From Acholoe squamosa (Eukaryota > Annelida > Polychaeta > Phyllodocida > Polynoidae): a stretch of DNA of 64,000 bases. The stretch's first letter is position 1, and every line of letters begins with the position of its first letter. The stretch lies in NCBI GenBank assembly GCA_949317995.1, contig OX439047.1, positions 47,679,505 to 47,743,504 on the forward strand, read 5' to 3'. Of this stretch, positions 12,800 to 25,837 are shown piece by piece. The notes under the pieces are model-generated. The model searched no databases and was not told where the DNA came from. It saw only the letters and a list, made by a program, of their open reading frames with translations. The position numbers and the translations under genes are program-made.

Positions 12800-15260
12800 T
12801 TAACATTAAAACACAACAGACAGCTCATTATCAATCATGAGGTTAGTAAGACCGACCCGAAAAGGAAAATCAACAGATAAATATTTTGTTGAAATATTGC
12901 TTCATATAGCAACCATCTGATATAATATCCCGAAGCAAATAGCTGTACCCGGCTTTAAAGTTCCCATTCAACGGCCGATTAGCAACACAGAGCATTACCA
13001 AAAAGTTCCATTGAGTGAAACTATCAAATTCAATAGCAGTTTGCGCAGGGGGTGCAACCAATATGGTACCATTTTTTTCTAAAGGCCAATCACGGCTGTT
13101 CTCTTATAAACAGGACCATAAACCATCAGCTAAATGCTTCCAGTCGACACCTGATAGGGGCTCTAATAAAGAAACAGGCCAATATAGAAATGGGTTTGGC
13201 AATTTCACTTTTTAACAGGCCTGCTATGATTTCCTGGTGCATTGCATTCTACACTGTAAAAAGAGGTGTTTAGAGTGTAAACACATTGCTAAACATTTTC
13301 TTGTCCCGTTTTTGAGGACACTTTATAAAACTGCTATAGCACACTTATTTTCTTTGGCCTTGTATATATCCTGGCGTTGATATCATTGAACCAAAAAAAG
13401 TCCTGCTCAAGCAATGCTGACAATACAGAGCCGCCAAATGCTGTTACATAAAACATGAAAACAATGGTGCCCTAAGAGCTCAGCACCAATGAACTCATCA
13501 ATGTTTGAGTCTACTTCATACAAACTGTCACTCTTTGGGGGATGTGGGTGGCAGAAAGAGCTCCCTCTACAACCCCAGTACTGGCATCTACCCTTTGTTC
13601 ACCCTTTAGTAATGGACAATGAACTCTCTGCCTGGTTGTGTGGGGGGTGTTCTTTTGAGAGGCTGAACCCAGGATTGGTGATACATAAAAAAGAATAGAA
13701 GGGGTGTACATGTACTACAAAACGGTATATGCCTGTGCTCAATTGCTGCCAGGGGCCATCGGTGAGTATGGAATCGGTGACTATGGTCCACTATGGAATG
13801 TAATACAAACTTCTCGGATAGCCCTCTCGCAACCTCTTGTAAATACCAAACATTTCGATTAGACTTACGTCCCAGCCCTTGCACCAACCTCTTAAACTGC
13901 TCTTATTATAGACTTTTAAAAGTGACAGAAAGAAGATTGTGTGGCTCTGCCATAATGCATTAGAAACGTTCTGAATAGAATACACATTATTTGAAACAGA
14001 GGGCCCCCTCCCCCGATCTACACGTGTCCAGCTACACCAAAAAAAAACATATAATGATTACATAAACTTCAAATAGTATCTTAAATCTGTAGTTCAATAT
14101 GAGTTCATCAGTATCGTAGTGTAACATTGTAAAAAGATGACCAGTCTGAAGAACCTTTTTGTTATATATTCCCATGCTCTGCGCATCCAACGCTGATGGA
14201 AAAATATATATCAAACGTGATGTTTACTATGCATAATTTCTTCTTATTGATTTGACTGTGGGTACATGTTTATCATCATCAAATTTTGATTTGCATATCT
14301 ACAGCATATCACAACTAAAAACTCTATTGAACGGAATATGCACCAGGATACATGTATGCTTTATTGAATATAGATCTACATATACATATACATGTTCATG
14401 GGTTGACCCCTTCCCATCTAACCATACACAAGCCTCCCTGGCCTAGTGTCCATCCATTTCTACTGTCCACACCAATGCCAACTATCCGGTGTAGAAGGTA
14501 GAAAAAATAATTGTAACAATGACCACCGTGCAGGAGGAGGTGGTCCTGTTGGCAGCGTCCGCCATGGAGCAGCTAATCACGTGACCGGGCGTCTCCTCAG
14601 GTGAACCAGTGGTGCCCCCGGGGGGGGGGCAGATGTGATATGAAACATGGCCAGGATCATGTGGTGCTGGGAGGGGGTGGTGGATGTGGTGGAGGTGGTG
14701 CTGGATGGTGGTGCATATATATGTGAACAGGTAAGCAGAAAGGGTATTCCGCGCACCCTCTCATGGGCTGTACATTCTGCTCGCGTGCCCACCTTCATGA
14801 ACTAAGGTGTGTAGATGCGGTGAGTGGTAAACAAGGACGCTGGTAGAGACACCTAGGTGTCTAGACTTGAACTGTCTTCAGCTGCACTGCCTGTACATGT
14901 ACATTATCACAGGCTTGGGAAGCAAATCTTAACGGGTCCAACCCCAGCAACCTTGAATCATCGGCTTGAGCACGCTGACTCATATGCCTAGTTGGAATCT
15001 AGATAGAAAAGTATTCTTCGAATGGCTATTTTCACTATCACACTAGAACATATTGGCGTCTGTTATGTGAGTGTTAAGATCGATTAAGGAATCGTATCGT
15101 GTGTATTCCACGATGTGGACCCAGTTCAATCCCCCTGCACGTGATGTCCGATATGTAAATCATGTTCATGAATTTAAAGTTCATCATTTGCCCTATATCG
15201 ATAATCATTAATAAAAAAAATATACATTTTTAGGGTCTGACGACATGGCAACTTCAACTC
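12800..15260. other. Unique DNA, nothing recognised
   Basis: A GGTGGT-rich patch lies at 14,640-14,710 and one CACGTG E-box near 14,579. No exon is supported. Confidence 0.45.
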
Positions 15261-15262
15261 TC

Positions 15263-15346
15263 CAGAGAGAGAGAGAGAGAGGGGGAGAGAGAGCGAGTAA
15301 TAAAGGAGAGAGGGAGAGAGAGGAGGAGGGGGGGGGAGACTGTATA
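15263..15346. repeat. (GA)n-rich microsatellite
   Basis: Interrupted GAGAGA blocks end in a G-run. Confidence 0.85.
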
Positions 15347-15449
15347 TAAATGTTCTGATAATGCAGAATATCTGTCATTGTCCTGCCACCAGGTGAGACT
15401 TACTGCACAGTAACAAAATAAGAGAGCGGGGGCGGATGAAAATACTTTA

Positions 15450-15676
15450 TGCCGTTTAAGCCGCGTCTTATACGCGAGGATGACCCCTAATTCGCCTTCA
15501 AGGATCGAACATGTAAGCGATAAAATCATTTTGTAGTTTAGGGAGTTGGGGAGGTTATAGCTATCCATATGTTTTTGAATTTTGAAAATCTATTAATTTG
15601 AAAAAATGTTACGTCATTTCATATTTTTCTGGATCATCAAAGTCTGGGCGCGCCTTATACACGGGTTATTACGGTT
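15450..15676. mobile_element. Degenerate CCGTAA-type MITE, copy 1
   Basis: GCGTCTTATACGCG near the left and GCGCGCCTTATACACGGG then TTATTACGG at the right match the ends of the intact copies at 52,815-53,047 and 53,300-53,542. The left terminus is eroded. Confidence 0.55.
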
Positions 15677-15760
15677 GTTGATTACTGTGGATGATTAACC
15701 TACGCACAGCGGACTGATAGAGAGTGTATACATGACTGTATTTAACCAGTAACTCATATT

Positions 15761-16560
15761 AGGCCAAAAAAAAAAGAAGTTTGGTTCCCGGTCACCCGAC
15801 CTACCTCAGCAAAACGGGGCCGACATCTGAGACCTGTTTCACAAGGACCATGTACGAGTAAGATTGGTGTACGAGCAAGATCACTCCTATGGTCATGCTA
15901 AGATTGATCTTAAGGTTCTTAGGCTTAGGGGAAGTGTTTCAAAAGTAAATGGGGAGTGAAACTTACTAGTAAAGGGCCAATGTAAAGGTGACTTATGACC
16001 AACATAAAGTAGCTGATTTATGGGGAAGGTTGAGGGTACACATAAATGTGAAAAATCCTATCAACAAGTGGAATCCCACAACGTTTTCTAATGCATGAAG
16101 TCAGGCATATATCCAATGGAAATTCCCCCTTTTAATACCATTTTCTATCATGGAATTATGAACTAAAGCCACATTCTGCACCTATAGGTGATTGATCTTA
16201 CTAACTGAATAATTGGCCTGTGAGTAACCTAACAACTGATCTTGATTACTGTTCCTATGTCTAATTGACAGCTGTTTCTAAAGGACCAGTCTTATGTTCC
16301 AATATGAGTAACAGCTTGTTTTGAAACACTAGTAGTCATTCCCAAATGACTGATCTTAAGTGGTCACTCATAGAGTTGAAAGATCGATCTTAAATAAAGA
16401 ATGCTTGTGAAACAGGTCTCAGATATTTTAGATAAATGTTTCACATTTTTTCAAGATTTTTCATATTTTTCAGAATTTTATCACATTATTTTCATATTTC
16501 TAATATTCTGCATGATCTTTTGCTTGTGTCCAAATACAGAACCAAAGCCTTCCATGCTTT
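15761..16560 (+). repeat. Dispersed repeat R1, copy 2 (split by an insertion)
   Basis: AGGCC plus an A-run, GGTTCCCGGTCACCCGACC and CTACCTCAGCAAAAC begin the copy. Its T-rich, TTTTTCATATTTTTC-like body resumes only after about 16,420. The intervening TIR element splits it. Confidence 0.65.
15831..16418. mobile_element. TIR element inside R1 copy 2
   Basis: The ends are GACCTGTTTCACAAG and its reverse complement. The symmetry extends a few bases outward to ATCTGAGACC and GGTCTCAGAT, so the exact boundary and target duplication cannot be fixed. It is about 0.59 kb long with no coding frame. Several CTTAAGATC/GATCTTAA-like blocks lie inside. Confidence 0.65.
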
Positions 16561-16611
16561 GGATGATGTATTAGATAAATTTGAGTATTCATGACTTGAT
16601 TATTATAATAG

Positions 16612-16735
16612 CAGGCCAAAATATGGTTCAGCAAACAAACAAAAAGTAAAAAAAAAAAAAAAAAAAATTCGACCTACCTACCTACCTCAACTTTTTGGAC
16701 TATGTTACCGGAATCTTACAACAATATATATTGTG
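16612..16735 (+). repeat. Dispersed repeat R1, fragment
   Basis: AGGCCAAAATATGG, an A-run of about 20, GACCTACCTACCTACCTCAA and ATGTTACCGGAA resemble the 5' block of R1. Confidence 0.45.
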
Positions 16736-16737
16736 GG

Positions 16738-17356
16738 CAGATGAGGGGAAAGGGCCCTCCCTGTGAGATTTTCAGTACTGGATTTGGCTACTAGGGGACC
16801 TACAAAGGCCAATAATGTGAAAAAATAGACCAAAGCTTTTAAATACATTTTTTTAAACAGAAATAGGGAGTTTTCTCAAAAACGTTTTATTTCCGTGCAC
16901 TTCCTGTATATTTGGAATGTAAATGGAACGTTTTGAATCCAAAACAAGGCCAAAATAAGGGGTTTCAGAGAAATGTGTTGCCATGGCAACCAAAATTTTA
17001 TTTGAAATAGAAAAAGTAATAATGTCAACTGATGGAATGATTCATGGAGATTCATATGCTGAAAAAGCATAAAGATACCATTTCTAGATCCAAAGCTATG
17101 GCCAAATGTATGGAAAGGGATCGTCATTTTTAATTGATTATTTAAATTATTATGCTAATTAGATGCCTGATTTGATTTAAACAATGAATGATAGAGCTTA
17201 TTGGCTGTATTGATACAGTCATGTCATTACATTTTCCTTAAGCAATATCTCCAAGACTAGAAGGGTTGTGTACAAGTGTAATACCTCATTTTAAAGCTGA
17301 TAACATCAATTTTAAATTTCATATTTAACCTAGGAGGACCCTTTCCCCTCATCTGT
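16738..17356. mobile_element. 0.62-kb inverted-repeat element
   Basis: The left arm CAGATGAGGGGAAAGGG (16,738 on) is the reverse complement of the right arm ending at 17,356, with one mismatch over about 23 bp. No duplication of flanking bases was found and no ORF is convincing. Confidence 0.55.
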
Positions 17357-17558
17357 CCATTATGTTTATTTTGGCCTAAATACTCCAATGGGGAAAGAGC
17401 TTAACGTGAGTTTTTCTTTCTTTGTTATAAACAAACTATTGTATTAATTTGTGGTAGGGCTATAAGAGAATATCTTTATAGCTATCTCTATCCATTGATA
17501 GTATGTCAAAGGTTATTGTTGAATGTGTTTGTTGCAAACAGTGATTTATTTTTGTATG

Positions 17559-17745
17559 CTTACATCGAGAGTCCACTTGGCCTCTATCGCAGCAATTTCC
17601 ATAGGAAATGTATGGCTCATTCGCCGGCGAAAAGCCAATTGGACTATGCATCTTACATCGAGAGTCCACTTGACCTTGTCGCCAGATTTTATATAGGATT
17701 TGTATGGTTCAATCGGCCGACAAAGGCCAAGTGGACTATCAATGT
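17559..17745. mobile_element. Tandem pair of about 80-bp palindromic MITEs (AGTCCACTTGGCC family)
   Basis: Two copies (17,569-17,648 and 17,663-17,738) each start AGTCCACTTG and end with its inverse, GGACT. Both are preceded by CTTACATCGAG, giving a 92-bp duplicated unit. Related copies are at 25,838-25,917 and, split, at 35,813-36,255. Confidence 0.75.
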
Positions 17746-19679
17746 TACTAAACGAAATATATTTCCATATACTGAATGCAATCTCTGTTTCTCAAATATG
17801 AAAGTCAAATTATTTTGAGAGAATTAACTATGTTTTGGTCCTAATCGTAGCCCATTTTTACTGCACGAACATAATAAAAGACTAAATTGAAGAGGCAAAG
17901 GCTTACAGGCATGTTTGCCGCCATCCACTCCTCGTCGTGAGCTGTCGTGTTTCGCAAAACTGATTTATGTTATATGCCTGAGCAATTGCCATTACTGAGA
18001 AACGTATTACGAGATTCTTATGCTGTGTGATTTGCATTGTAAATCTCATGTTGAGATGTCAATACTCTTCTGATAAATCTATGATTTTGATTAAGTTCAA
18101 TGTCAAATTATCTGTACACTTCTTCAAGGTTATGTCACTCTATTCATCCCTCCTGTAGTTCCAAGTTAAGAAAATAACCCTGCTATATGTGCAGTTTGTG
18201 TTGATTCTAAATTTCAAAATGTTGTACAAATCAAAAGGCTTGGTAAATATTACCCGGTAATAGTTGATGTTACAGTGGCAATCGGGTTTTTAGAAAATGC
18301 CTATAATTGTGACTTTAGCAAGCGGGGTATTGGCTTAATTCCCCCGACATTTTACGTGAAAAGTGGACTGGCTATAGAACAAAATATAGACTACAGAACG
18401 TCTGTGGATGTTGGAGAATACATTGATTGGTTTTAACATGTCCAACGAATAGTTTACCAACACGACACGATTGACATTTCACTATACATTCATGCATGGA
18501 AAAAAAGAAATTCCACATGCCGCATGTTTCCTGTTTTTCAAGAATGGTTGTATGGATTTCCAAATATTAGATTCTGTCCTCGGTTTTGGGCTATGTCTAC
18601 ATAAATCTATCTCACCCATGCCGTTGACACGTCAGCAGGCCTGGCCAGCAGCACGGCGGCAGTCTGGTGATAACCGTCTCTCTTTATGCTGCCCTAGGCT
18701 GTCCTACGGTGTAAATAATAACAGGCTTCATCTTTTAAAAAAGGGAAACTCTATTTTCACCCTTATAATAAGCCAATATTGACATTCCGGTCACTTGAGA
18801 CTGCCAAGGACCAAAAGTGGTTGCATTGTAAATCAATATTCAATAAGAGTAACATTTGTAAAGTTTACTTTCTACTGTTGCTCAATTTTGTATAGTAATG
18901 TTAGAATGCTAAATCAATTTGGGCATTATTAGTGTGTAAAGCAAAAAGTAATCCACAATCTTGAGTTTGTGAGTATTCGCAGTATACATGTACAATTTAT
19001 TGCTGCATACGATCTAAGAAATCTGCATGCCTTATCATCTATATTTGATTATTTTATGTCATTGTAAAGGGGGCTAAGGGGATGCTCTCTGAAAAAGTCT
19101 CTTCTATGGTATCAAGCAGCCATCAAGATGACGCCAGTAAATTGTGTGCGGCGTGCTATTGGAAAATTTACCTTTCCGCAGTTTACATGCATAGGGTCAT
19201 ACATCTTATTATAGTAGAAGTCGATGTGTGCTGTCATATTAAATTGCTCGAAATTTCGGTGTACTGTTTACATTCGCCAATGAATTATACTCTAATATAG
19301 GCCTCACATAAATCCTAGGACTACATGTGGATTAACAATCCGTGCACATGGCATCGGCCCCAGACCTATGTTCACCTTCCTATGACGGATTGGGAAACTG
19401 CTCTGGCGGATCTCATATATATACACATGCGGTGCTAGAAAATGGCAATGCCTGAGAAAAGACTGCATGGGGCCCAACCACTCAACAGCTAGTTGATTGA
19501 TAGCCCATTTGTTTTAGCGTGTGTGTATTTCTAACCCCTATTTGTTTTAGTCGTCAGCCCCTTCTCACAAAGCTTCCACTGTTAGCCACCTCACCCCCCT
19601 CCACACCACCTCCAGTGTTCCATATTACCCACCTCCCTTCTCCCCTTGTCCATCACTCACATTGGGCTATTTTTCCTTT
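17746..19679. other. Unique DNA, nothing recognised
   Basis: AT-rich. ORFs up to about 100 codons have no recognisable domain. Confidence 0.5.
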
Positions 19680-20070
19680 CAACACGCGGCGTTGGCGATT
19701 ATTGCTAACTTTTTCGCGGCAAAAGCCCATTTTCTTCCAACCACCAGCGCCTTGGGGCTAATTTGCATACGGCTAGGGCCTCCGCTGCGCCGCTCTGCGG
19801 GGCGGCGGCGAACTAACACCGACCCTGCCCGCTCTGTCGATAGGGGGAGTTGATGCTCCATAAGCTATAACGACCAGTGAGCGCGCCGAGTTCTCATGCA
19901 AACTAGAAATTAGCCAATTATTTGATGAGGCCCGTCCACCATTGTTTCGGCGCGATATTGATGCCAAACGCCCGGGCGAATAACGTGATCGATGGAAGTG
20001 CGCATGCGTTAGGACCATTTCCGTCGCGGCCCGGAACGCACATGGGGAAGTGGCGCGGAGTAGGATCGGT
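19680..20070. promoter_or_regulatory. CpG-rich patch with octamer motif
   Basis: CpG-dense sequence in an AT-rich setting contains ATTTGCAT (19,761-19,768), GCGCCGCTCTGCGG and a CGGAACGC-type stretch. These are properties of unmethylated promoter islands. No initiator or exon can be fixed. Confidence 0.3.
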
Positions 20071-20716
20071 ATTTCCAAAGAGAATGGTGGGTGAATGGGG
20101 GTGGGCATATTTTAGTCTACCACTGCACTGATGATGCTAGAGAATAGAGTGGTGGAATGGTACAGGACCGTTGCGATGAGTATTGGATGTATGGTAGAGG
20201 TGGTGTTGAGTGGTGGGTGGGATGGTGGGGGGGGGGTGGTATTGAGTGTAAGGCCATATATCATTCTAAGTACCTCCAATGGCGCCACTACCTTGTCGGC
20301 AACACTCCCAAGCCAGCCCTACAGCTACTGATCGGTAGGGCCGACCGACACGGGCAATCCGCCAACTTTTTCTCCCATCCCATCCTTCCATACTTCTCTG
20401 CTAACCTAACCGACAGTATTTCATACATATACGGTAACATTGCCAAGGGAGATGTTCGCCAACTGTCTATGGTCTATATGTGGGAGGAAGTCATCCTTTT
20501 GGCTCTCCCAAAGGAGAAATGATATTGGGATATGTTTGGTTGTCTAAGCCTTAGTATAAATGTAGATGCCATGTTTGACGGGATGGGGACTCAAGTATAG
20601 CCAGATCCTATAATCACAGAATACTCCTTATATATAACTGTGCCCCCCCCCCTGTACTATATCGCTGGTAGTGATGAGCATAGATCAAACACATGGAAAG
20701 CATTGTCAACATATCA

Positions 20717-20970
20717 AGTGAGTGAGTGAGTGAGTAATGGTTGTTTAACGCCAAGCCGACAGCTAAGGTCATATTCATGGCAGAAAAAGTACATTAGACA
20801 TCACGTCACAAAGGAATACATGTGCCTGTGCCCGTGCATATGGACACCAGACACATGTAAGAAAGAGGGGACAGGAAAGAGGAGATTCAAGGAACGAATA
20901 TGTGCCAGTGCCCGCGCATATGGACACCACCCACACTCAGAGAGGATAGAAAAGCAAGACATAGACCCCT
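20717..20970 (+). repeat. SINE-like dispersed repeat, copy B
   Basis: It starts with (GAGT)5, then AATGGTTGTTTAACGCC, GGTCATATTCATGGCAG and a tail. The tail is present twice: TGTGCCTGTGCCCGTGCATA near 20,820 and TGTGCCAGTGCCCGCGCATA near 20,900, each followed by TGGACACC, about 80 bp apart. It is the uninterrupted relative of copy A at 838-1,300. Confidence 0.65.
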
Positions 20971-21439
20971 TTTAAAGATGGCCTGGGGCTGGGGAGGCCC
21001 GGAACATATCAAGTATATTGGTATGTATGACGGGGATTATAAAGCCCCGGGATTAAAGCCTTCTCAAACGTTTGTCTATTTAAGAGCGAAATCGATATTG
21101 TATGGTGCATTCTGTACCCTTCTGGTTACGGTATATCATTTTGCTTGTGCCAATTTCGACTTCAATATCGATAAGGTTTTGGGGAGTTCATGTGACGTAG
21201 TCTAGTAGAACCATATGCTATCGGTCATTTCTTTGTCCTTTGTTCAGTATGGCCCCCTCTGGCAGCCAAAGGTCCATAAATCAGATGGACCTGGTCACCC
21301 TTGGTCCGAGTCCTGTAGACTTTTTCTGTACATCTCTCCTTTTTATCGCTGCCTGCAGTGACATGACATGGATGTATTGTTACCTCCCGGCCCGGGACAT
21401 CCTAACATGTACACCAACCATGTTGACCTGTCCTGACCC

Positions 21440-21720
21440 GCCCTCATTTGCATAGACGCGCCCACAGCAACCACGTGATGTTTGCACGCGAGCAATCAAC
21501 GGCCACCATTGGGGTCACGTGATGGCTAGCCAAACGCCTGATGGAATGCCAGACGCGACACCGCTGGCTCGGAAGTGGAGCAGAGGAACGCCAGCCGACG
21601 ACAATCGCTAAATTTGCATAAATTTGGTGTCACAGGAACGCTGGGTTCCCTACTGATTGGCGGAAGTCAGAGCCGACGCATGCGCATGAGGATACAGCCG
21701 GTTACTCCCTGAGGATCTGC
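21440..21720. promoter_or_regulatory. Candidate CpG promoter
   Basis: The motif cluster contains ATTTGCAT at 21,446 and 21,612, CACGTG E-boxes at 21,472 and 21,516, inverted CCAAT boxes (ATTGG near 21,508 and 21,655) and an NRF1-like GCATGCGCATG at 21,678. These motifs are characteristic of animal CpG promoters. Direction and transcript are unknown; no start codon with a plausible exon follows. Confidence 0.35.
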
Positions 21721-22894
21721 GTTTTATGGTAACCTTAATGAATTGTGTGGTTTATGTGGGGATATGGTGGAAGGTCATTCAGAGGTCACGGCAATGTCAG
21801 GAATTTTCATTAGAGGTGATCAAGAGAAGTGCACGAGGTCCACGATTTAGTCAGCTACCCTGAGGTCTTTCTGAGGTCGACAGATATTCTTTCAGAATGT
21901 GTATGGCCAGAGGAGATGCCATATATCCAGATTCATGACGTACATGTACATACGCGTCTTTTCATGTTTATTCACAGAATGACCTGTTCTTGTTGGTATA
22001 TGTGAGGGGATTTATGTGAAGTTGTCCTTCAATTGTGATTTGTACGAGATAAGAGGGACATATAGAAGAGAGGGATATATACTTAGTTGTTTATTTATGC
22101 CAAAAGCCTTATGGCTCAGAAAAGCTGTGGATTCATTCCTACCGGTATGTTCACTATGCATCTCAACATTCTTCAAGACCCGAATGTGATCAGGTCACAT
22201 TAACATGCATTATCTTATAGATGCAAAGATACAATGCACCATTAGTTTTAATTCCAATTGGGCCGCATTTATCAATCTAACAAGCAAATAACATGAAAAA
22301 TATACCTTGAGATCCGAGTATTTCTGATCTCATACGTGTATGATGCATTGCACTGCATTACGTATGTAGATCAAATCATAGCAGGGATACGATATATCCC
22401 CGGTTTAAACAAAGTATAGCCGTGCCACAGTAATGAGCGATCCTCGCCATCCCATCTACATTTTGATTTATGACCTATGTATTTTATACACTTTTTTTAG
22501 CAATTTGTTTTCGAGAGTTTTATCCTAACGCCATAAAATGCATTTACAATGGTAGCCAGGAATTCCTGTAAACAAAAACATGAGTGTTAAGTACATGCCA
22601 TATACCATCTGTAGATAGCCACAAATGGCAGCATTAGTATCCTATTTAACGGTCAGACACAGATATCAAATATCAATACCTATACACAACCTCCTGACAG
22701 TAGCGTTTTGCCAGCAGTGTACTGTCATTTTGACTCTTGTTGTATGTATATGTAGGGGTTAAAAGCTACCTCATTCGGACATAATTCAATAATTTAGCTG
22801 AATGTCGACAAAACTATAGGTTTCAGAAACTCACCACCTAAGCGGATGTGGCTAACATTGCCTATGTAGGTTGACTGTCCGACTGGGCCTATGG
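21721..22894. other. Unique DNA, nothing recognised
   Basis: AT-rich, no repeats or exons supported. Confidence 0.5.
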
Positions 22895-23215
22895 GGCCAA
22901 AAAAAAGTTGCGTTTCCAGTAACCCGACCAACCCTAGCAAAACAGGCTGAAAAAAAATTGGGGGGGGGGGACTTTGAAGAATTTTGTCTTTTTTTTTTTT
23001 TAGGAATTTCCTTTAATTTTTAGGAAGTTTTCATGCTTTTTTTAGGATTTTCATATTTTTTCCCCATCCATTTTCCTTTCATTTTCGTCCTCTCTTTCAC
23101 AGTTGTCAACTTTTCCATTCGTTATTTTGTCATGAAATCAAAGAAATTGATACATCCATTGATATGTGCCCTAACATTTCCTATACATATGTTTTTTTTT
23201 TGCCTGGTGACCTTG
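22895..23215 (+). repeat. Dispersed repeat R1, copy 3 (forward)
   Basis: GGCC plus A-run, GTTTCCAGTAACCCGACC and AACCCTAGCAAAACAGG begin the copy. It ends with GAAATCAAAGAAATTG and ACATCCATTGATATGTGCCC, which pair with copy 4 in reverse. Confidence 0.75.
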
Positions 23216-23506
23216 AATGGTGCTCAGTACATTGTATAGGACTCAGTATGGATGCCTATTAAATGGATCAATAATTTTGAATTTCGCTGGTTGAGACAGA
23301 ACCTACTGATAAGCCATCCCACGATGGGTACCTTGTCCCTGGTTAACACCCACTTCCAGGGACATGCTGTTCCCATCTTGTCAGCTCTTATGAGTATAAT
23401 GTTGCCAGAACCAGCTCCAGACCAGCTTGTAGCCAATAGCAGTAAAACACCAACCTGATGATATTGGACAATACACTTTGTTGATATTTATAAGAATGCC
23501 ATAGTA

Positions 23507-23713
23507 TCCCACGTATAAGGTGGGGCTTATATACGCGAGGCTGGATCCCCACGGCGTCTTATAGGGTCAGCAAAAGTTGGAGAGTGCTTTATTCACGGAG
23601 ATTAAACTATAGAATAAAATAGAATAAAAGTTGGCTGTAGGTGCGCCTTTATATAATTGGCCTGAGTTTGGTACCTCGTACGCGAGGTGCGCCTTATATT
23701 CAGGGTATAATCA
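23507..23713. mobile_element. Degenerate CCGTAA-type MITE, copy 2
   Basis: TCCCACGTATAAGG at the left and GGTGCGCCTTATATTCAGGG at the right match the TIRs of the copies near 53 kb. Termini are eroded. Confidence 0.5.
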
Positions 23714-23869
23714 CAATAACTTATTTTCACACTATTTTCCCCAAATTTAAAGGAAAGGGGAAAAGCAATAGTTTTCTAAAAAATATAATTCCAATGAAAT
23801 ACATACATACCTTTCTCCTCAATGGCCACCTAATAGGCTAACATGGTGAGATTCACATTGGGCCAAGAA

Positions 23870-24230
23870 AAATAAAAGATGTCTTTCCAGTAACATAGCA
23901 CAAAGAGCTATGGTCGGTAGGTCAAACCTTTTTTTTTTTTTATTTATTGATTTTTTTTTTTTACATTTATATAGGAAATGTTAGGGCACATATCAATGGA
24001 TGTACCAAATTCTTTGATTTCATTGTAAAATAATGATGGGAAAATGACAACTGTGAGAGAGAGGAAGAACACGAAAAGGATACAGGAAAGATCCTCAAAA
24101 AGTAATGAAAAATTTCCTAAAATATGAAAAAATGAGATGAAATTTTTCAAAATCACAAAACAAAAGTTTTTTTTGCCCCTGTTTTGCTAGGGTCGGCCGG
24201 GTTACTGGAAACACACCTTTTGTTATTTGG
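23870..24230 (-). repeat. Dispersed repeat R1, copy 4 (reverse)
   Basis: Its body is the reverse complement of copy 3: GGGCACATATCAATGGATGT, TTTGATTTCAT and GACAACTGTGA. It ends with TTTTGCTAGGGTCGG and GGGTTACTGGAAAC. With copy 3 it forms an inverted pair about 0.8 kb apart. Confidence 0.75.
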
Positions 24231-24506
24231 CGTATAGTGTATAATTATCTTAGTGGTACATGTAATCAACTAAAATGAGTTGAAATAGGGGATGAAGTTA
24301 TCAAGAAAACCGTCCTCAAACTCGGCGCTTTTCTTCAGTTCAGTTGCAAAAGCAGTTTCTCCGCAAATTGCAATTGCGTAGCTTTACGCGTGTAAGTAGT
24401 ATACGAAAATGAACATTTGTTTCGGGTTTCCATGGGTAGAACGTCAGGATTGGCACGGGGGAGGCTGCATTGGTAATGCGATTAAACGGGAGCAGGGAAT
24501 CAATAC

Positions 24507-24726
24507 AGTGGCGGATCCAGGGTTGTTTAGCATGGGGGGCAAGACTTGGTGAAAGCTGATGAGGTACTATATGTGGCCACGAGCACACAAGCCTCCTGTT
24601 TGGGGCCCCCTCTACACTTTTCTTTTCCCTCCTTTTTCCCCTCTGTTTTTCCTTTTTTTTTCCTTTCCTTTTTTTTTTGTGGTGGGGGGCAGGCCCCCCC
24701 TGGGCCACCTCCTGGATACGCCACTG
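24507..24726. mobile_element. hAT-like MITE
   Basis: AGTGGCGGATCCAGG at the left and the reverse complement of CCTGGATACGCCACT at the right form the TIRs. The flanks ATCAATAC (24,499-24,506) and GTCAATAC (24,727-24,734) match at 7 of 8 positions, as expected for an 8-bp hAT duplication. The interior is a long pyrimidine tract and a C-run, with no transposase. Confidence 0.75.
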
Positions 24727-24929
24727 GTCAATACCAAGTATCCCTCAGCAAATTTTTACTAGGGAATTGTGAACAGGGAAGCACAGAAATATCGAAAAAT
24801 CATCACATTTGGATTTTTCTTGGCTATATATACGAAAAGGCAATTCAAATTAGACATCTACTTCTTTAAAAAGCAGTTCTACGGTTACATACAACTCTCT
24901 GTTTTGTATGAACTACTAGTTGGGGTAAT

Positions 24930-25315
24930 AGATGTGCCAGGTACCGATTAGATCTAACTGGGTATACCACATGGAGGGAAGTCGGCTTGCTGCATCTCTC
25001 ATGAGACCACGCGTGCACTCGCGTGGTTCGACGAGACTTCCGAGAAGTTCGCTTGTTGCCGGTGGCATCAGGGGTCACTTTGACCATGAGAGGCAGGAAC
25101 CAGCAGTGCTGCCCTCCCCGGGGGCACATGGTATGGGTGATAAATGGGGTAATCGACCAAATGGAGGGTGGGGCACTGACCCCTGGCCTCCCACTGACCA
25201 CTGGTACTATGCTATATCCAGTATTGCTTGCCGATCCAGCATATTTACCTGGCCAGTACAACCATGATGCGTCTAGCTTTGTCCATTCATTTAGCACATT
25301 CAAGAAGTACTAGAG
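24930..25315. other. Moderately GC-rich block with overlapping ORFs
   Basis: Plus-strand frames of 96 and 111 codons and a minus-strand frame of 145 codons overlap. None has a recognisable domain, and openness in several frames argues for low stop density rather than coding. A terminal exon cannot be excluded for the plus frame ending at 25,313. Confidence 0.2.
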
Positions 25316-25837
25316 ATACTACACTCTGATAATAGCCAATCTAGGTTGTATTCTAGGTTACTAGCAAGAACTAAACAGTTAGAGCTGATAAAATATAACC
25401 GTTACTTTGTTAGTTTCAGTTAAGAGGGAACAGGCCATCCATAACCCTCATTTCACTATACTACTACGTTTAGACAGCCCTAACCCCCACCCCCTCTGCC
25501 GCCTCAAATGCCGCGGCCCCCACCCCTTCTTGACTTTTATAGATAGCCATACTGTAGGCTGCTTATATTCTTTATACAGTAGGTTGGTGGTATCGAGCTT
25601 AGAGTGGATTGCTGGCCTTGGCAATGTCTTATATACGGGTTTTTGTCAAGCAAATTCTGGATGGGATATAGACCTACCTGTCTGCTCAACGTCAAAACTG
25701 ACTATCTGGGCTGACTTCCAAAACACATAACCCATTGGTCACCATGGCAACCAATAGAAAGACATTGAAAGACTGAAGCTGCTGAAAAATATTTCTGCAT
25801 GGCACCTTTTTCGGCATTGTTTTGTTTGCTAATGCTG

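Noticed and set aside
24866-25313. 145-codon minus ORF and overlapping plus ORFs as genes
   Set aside because: No domain, no splice support, and openness on both strands in the same block.
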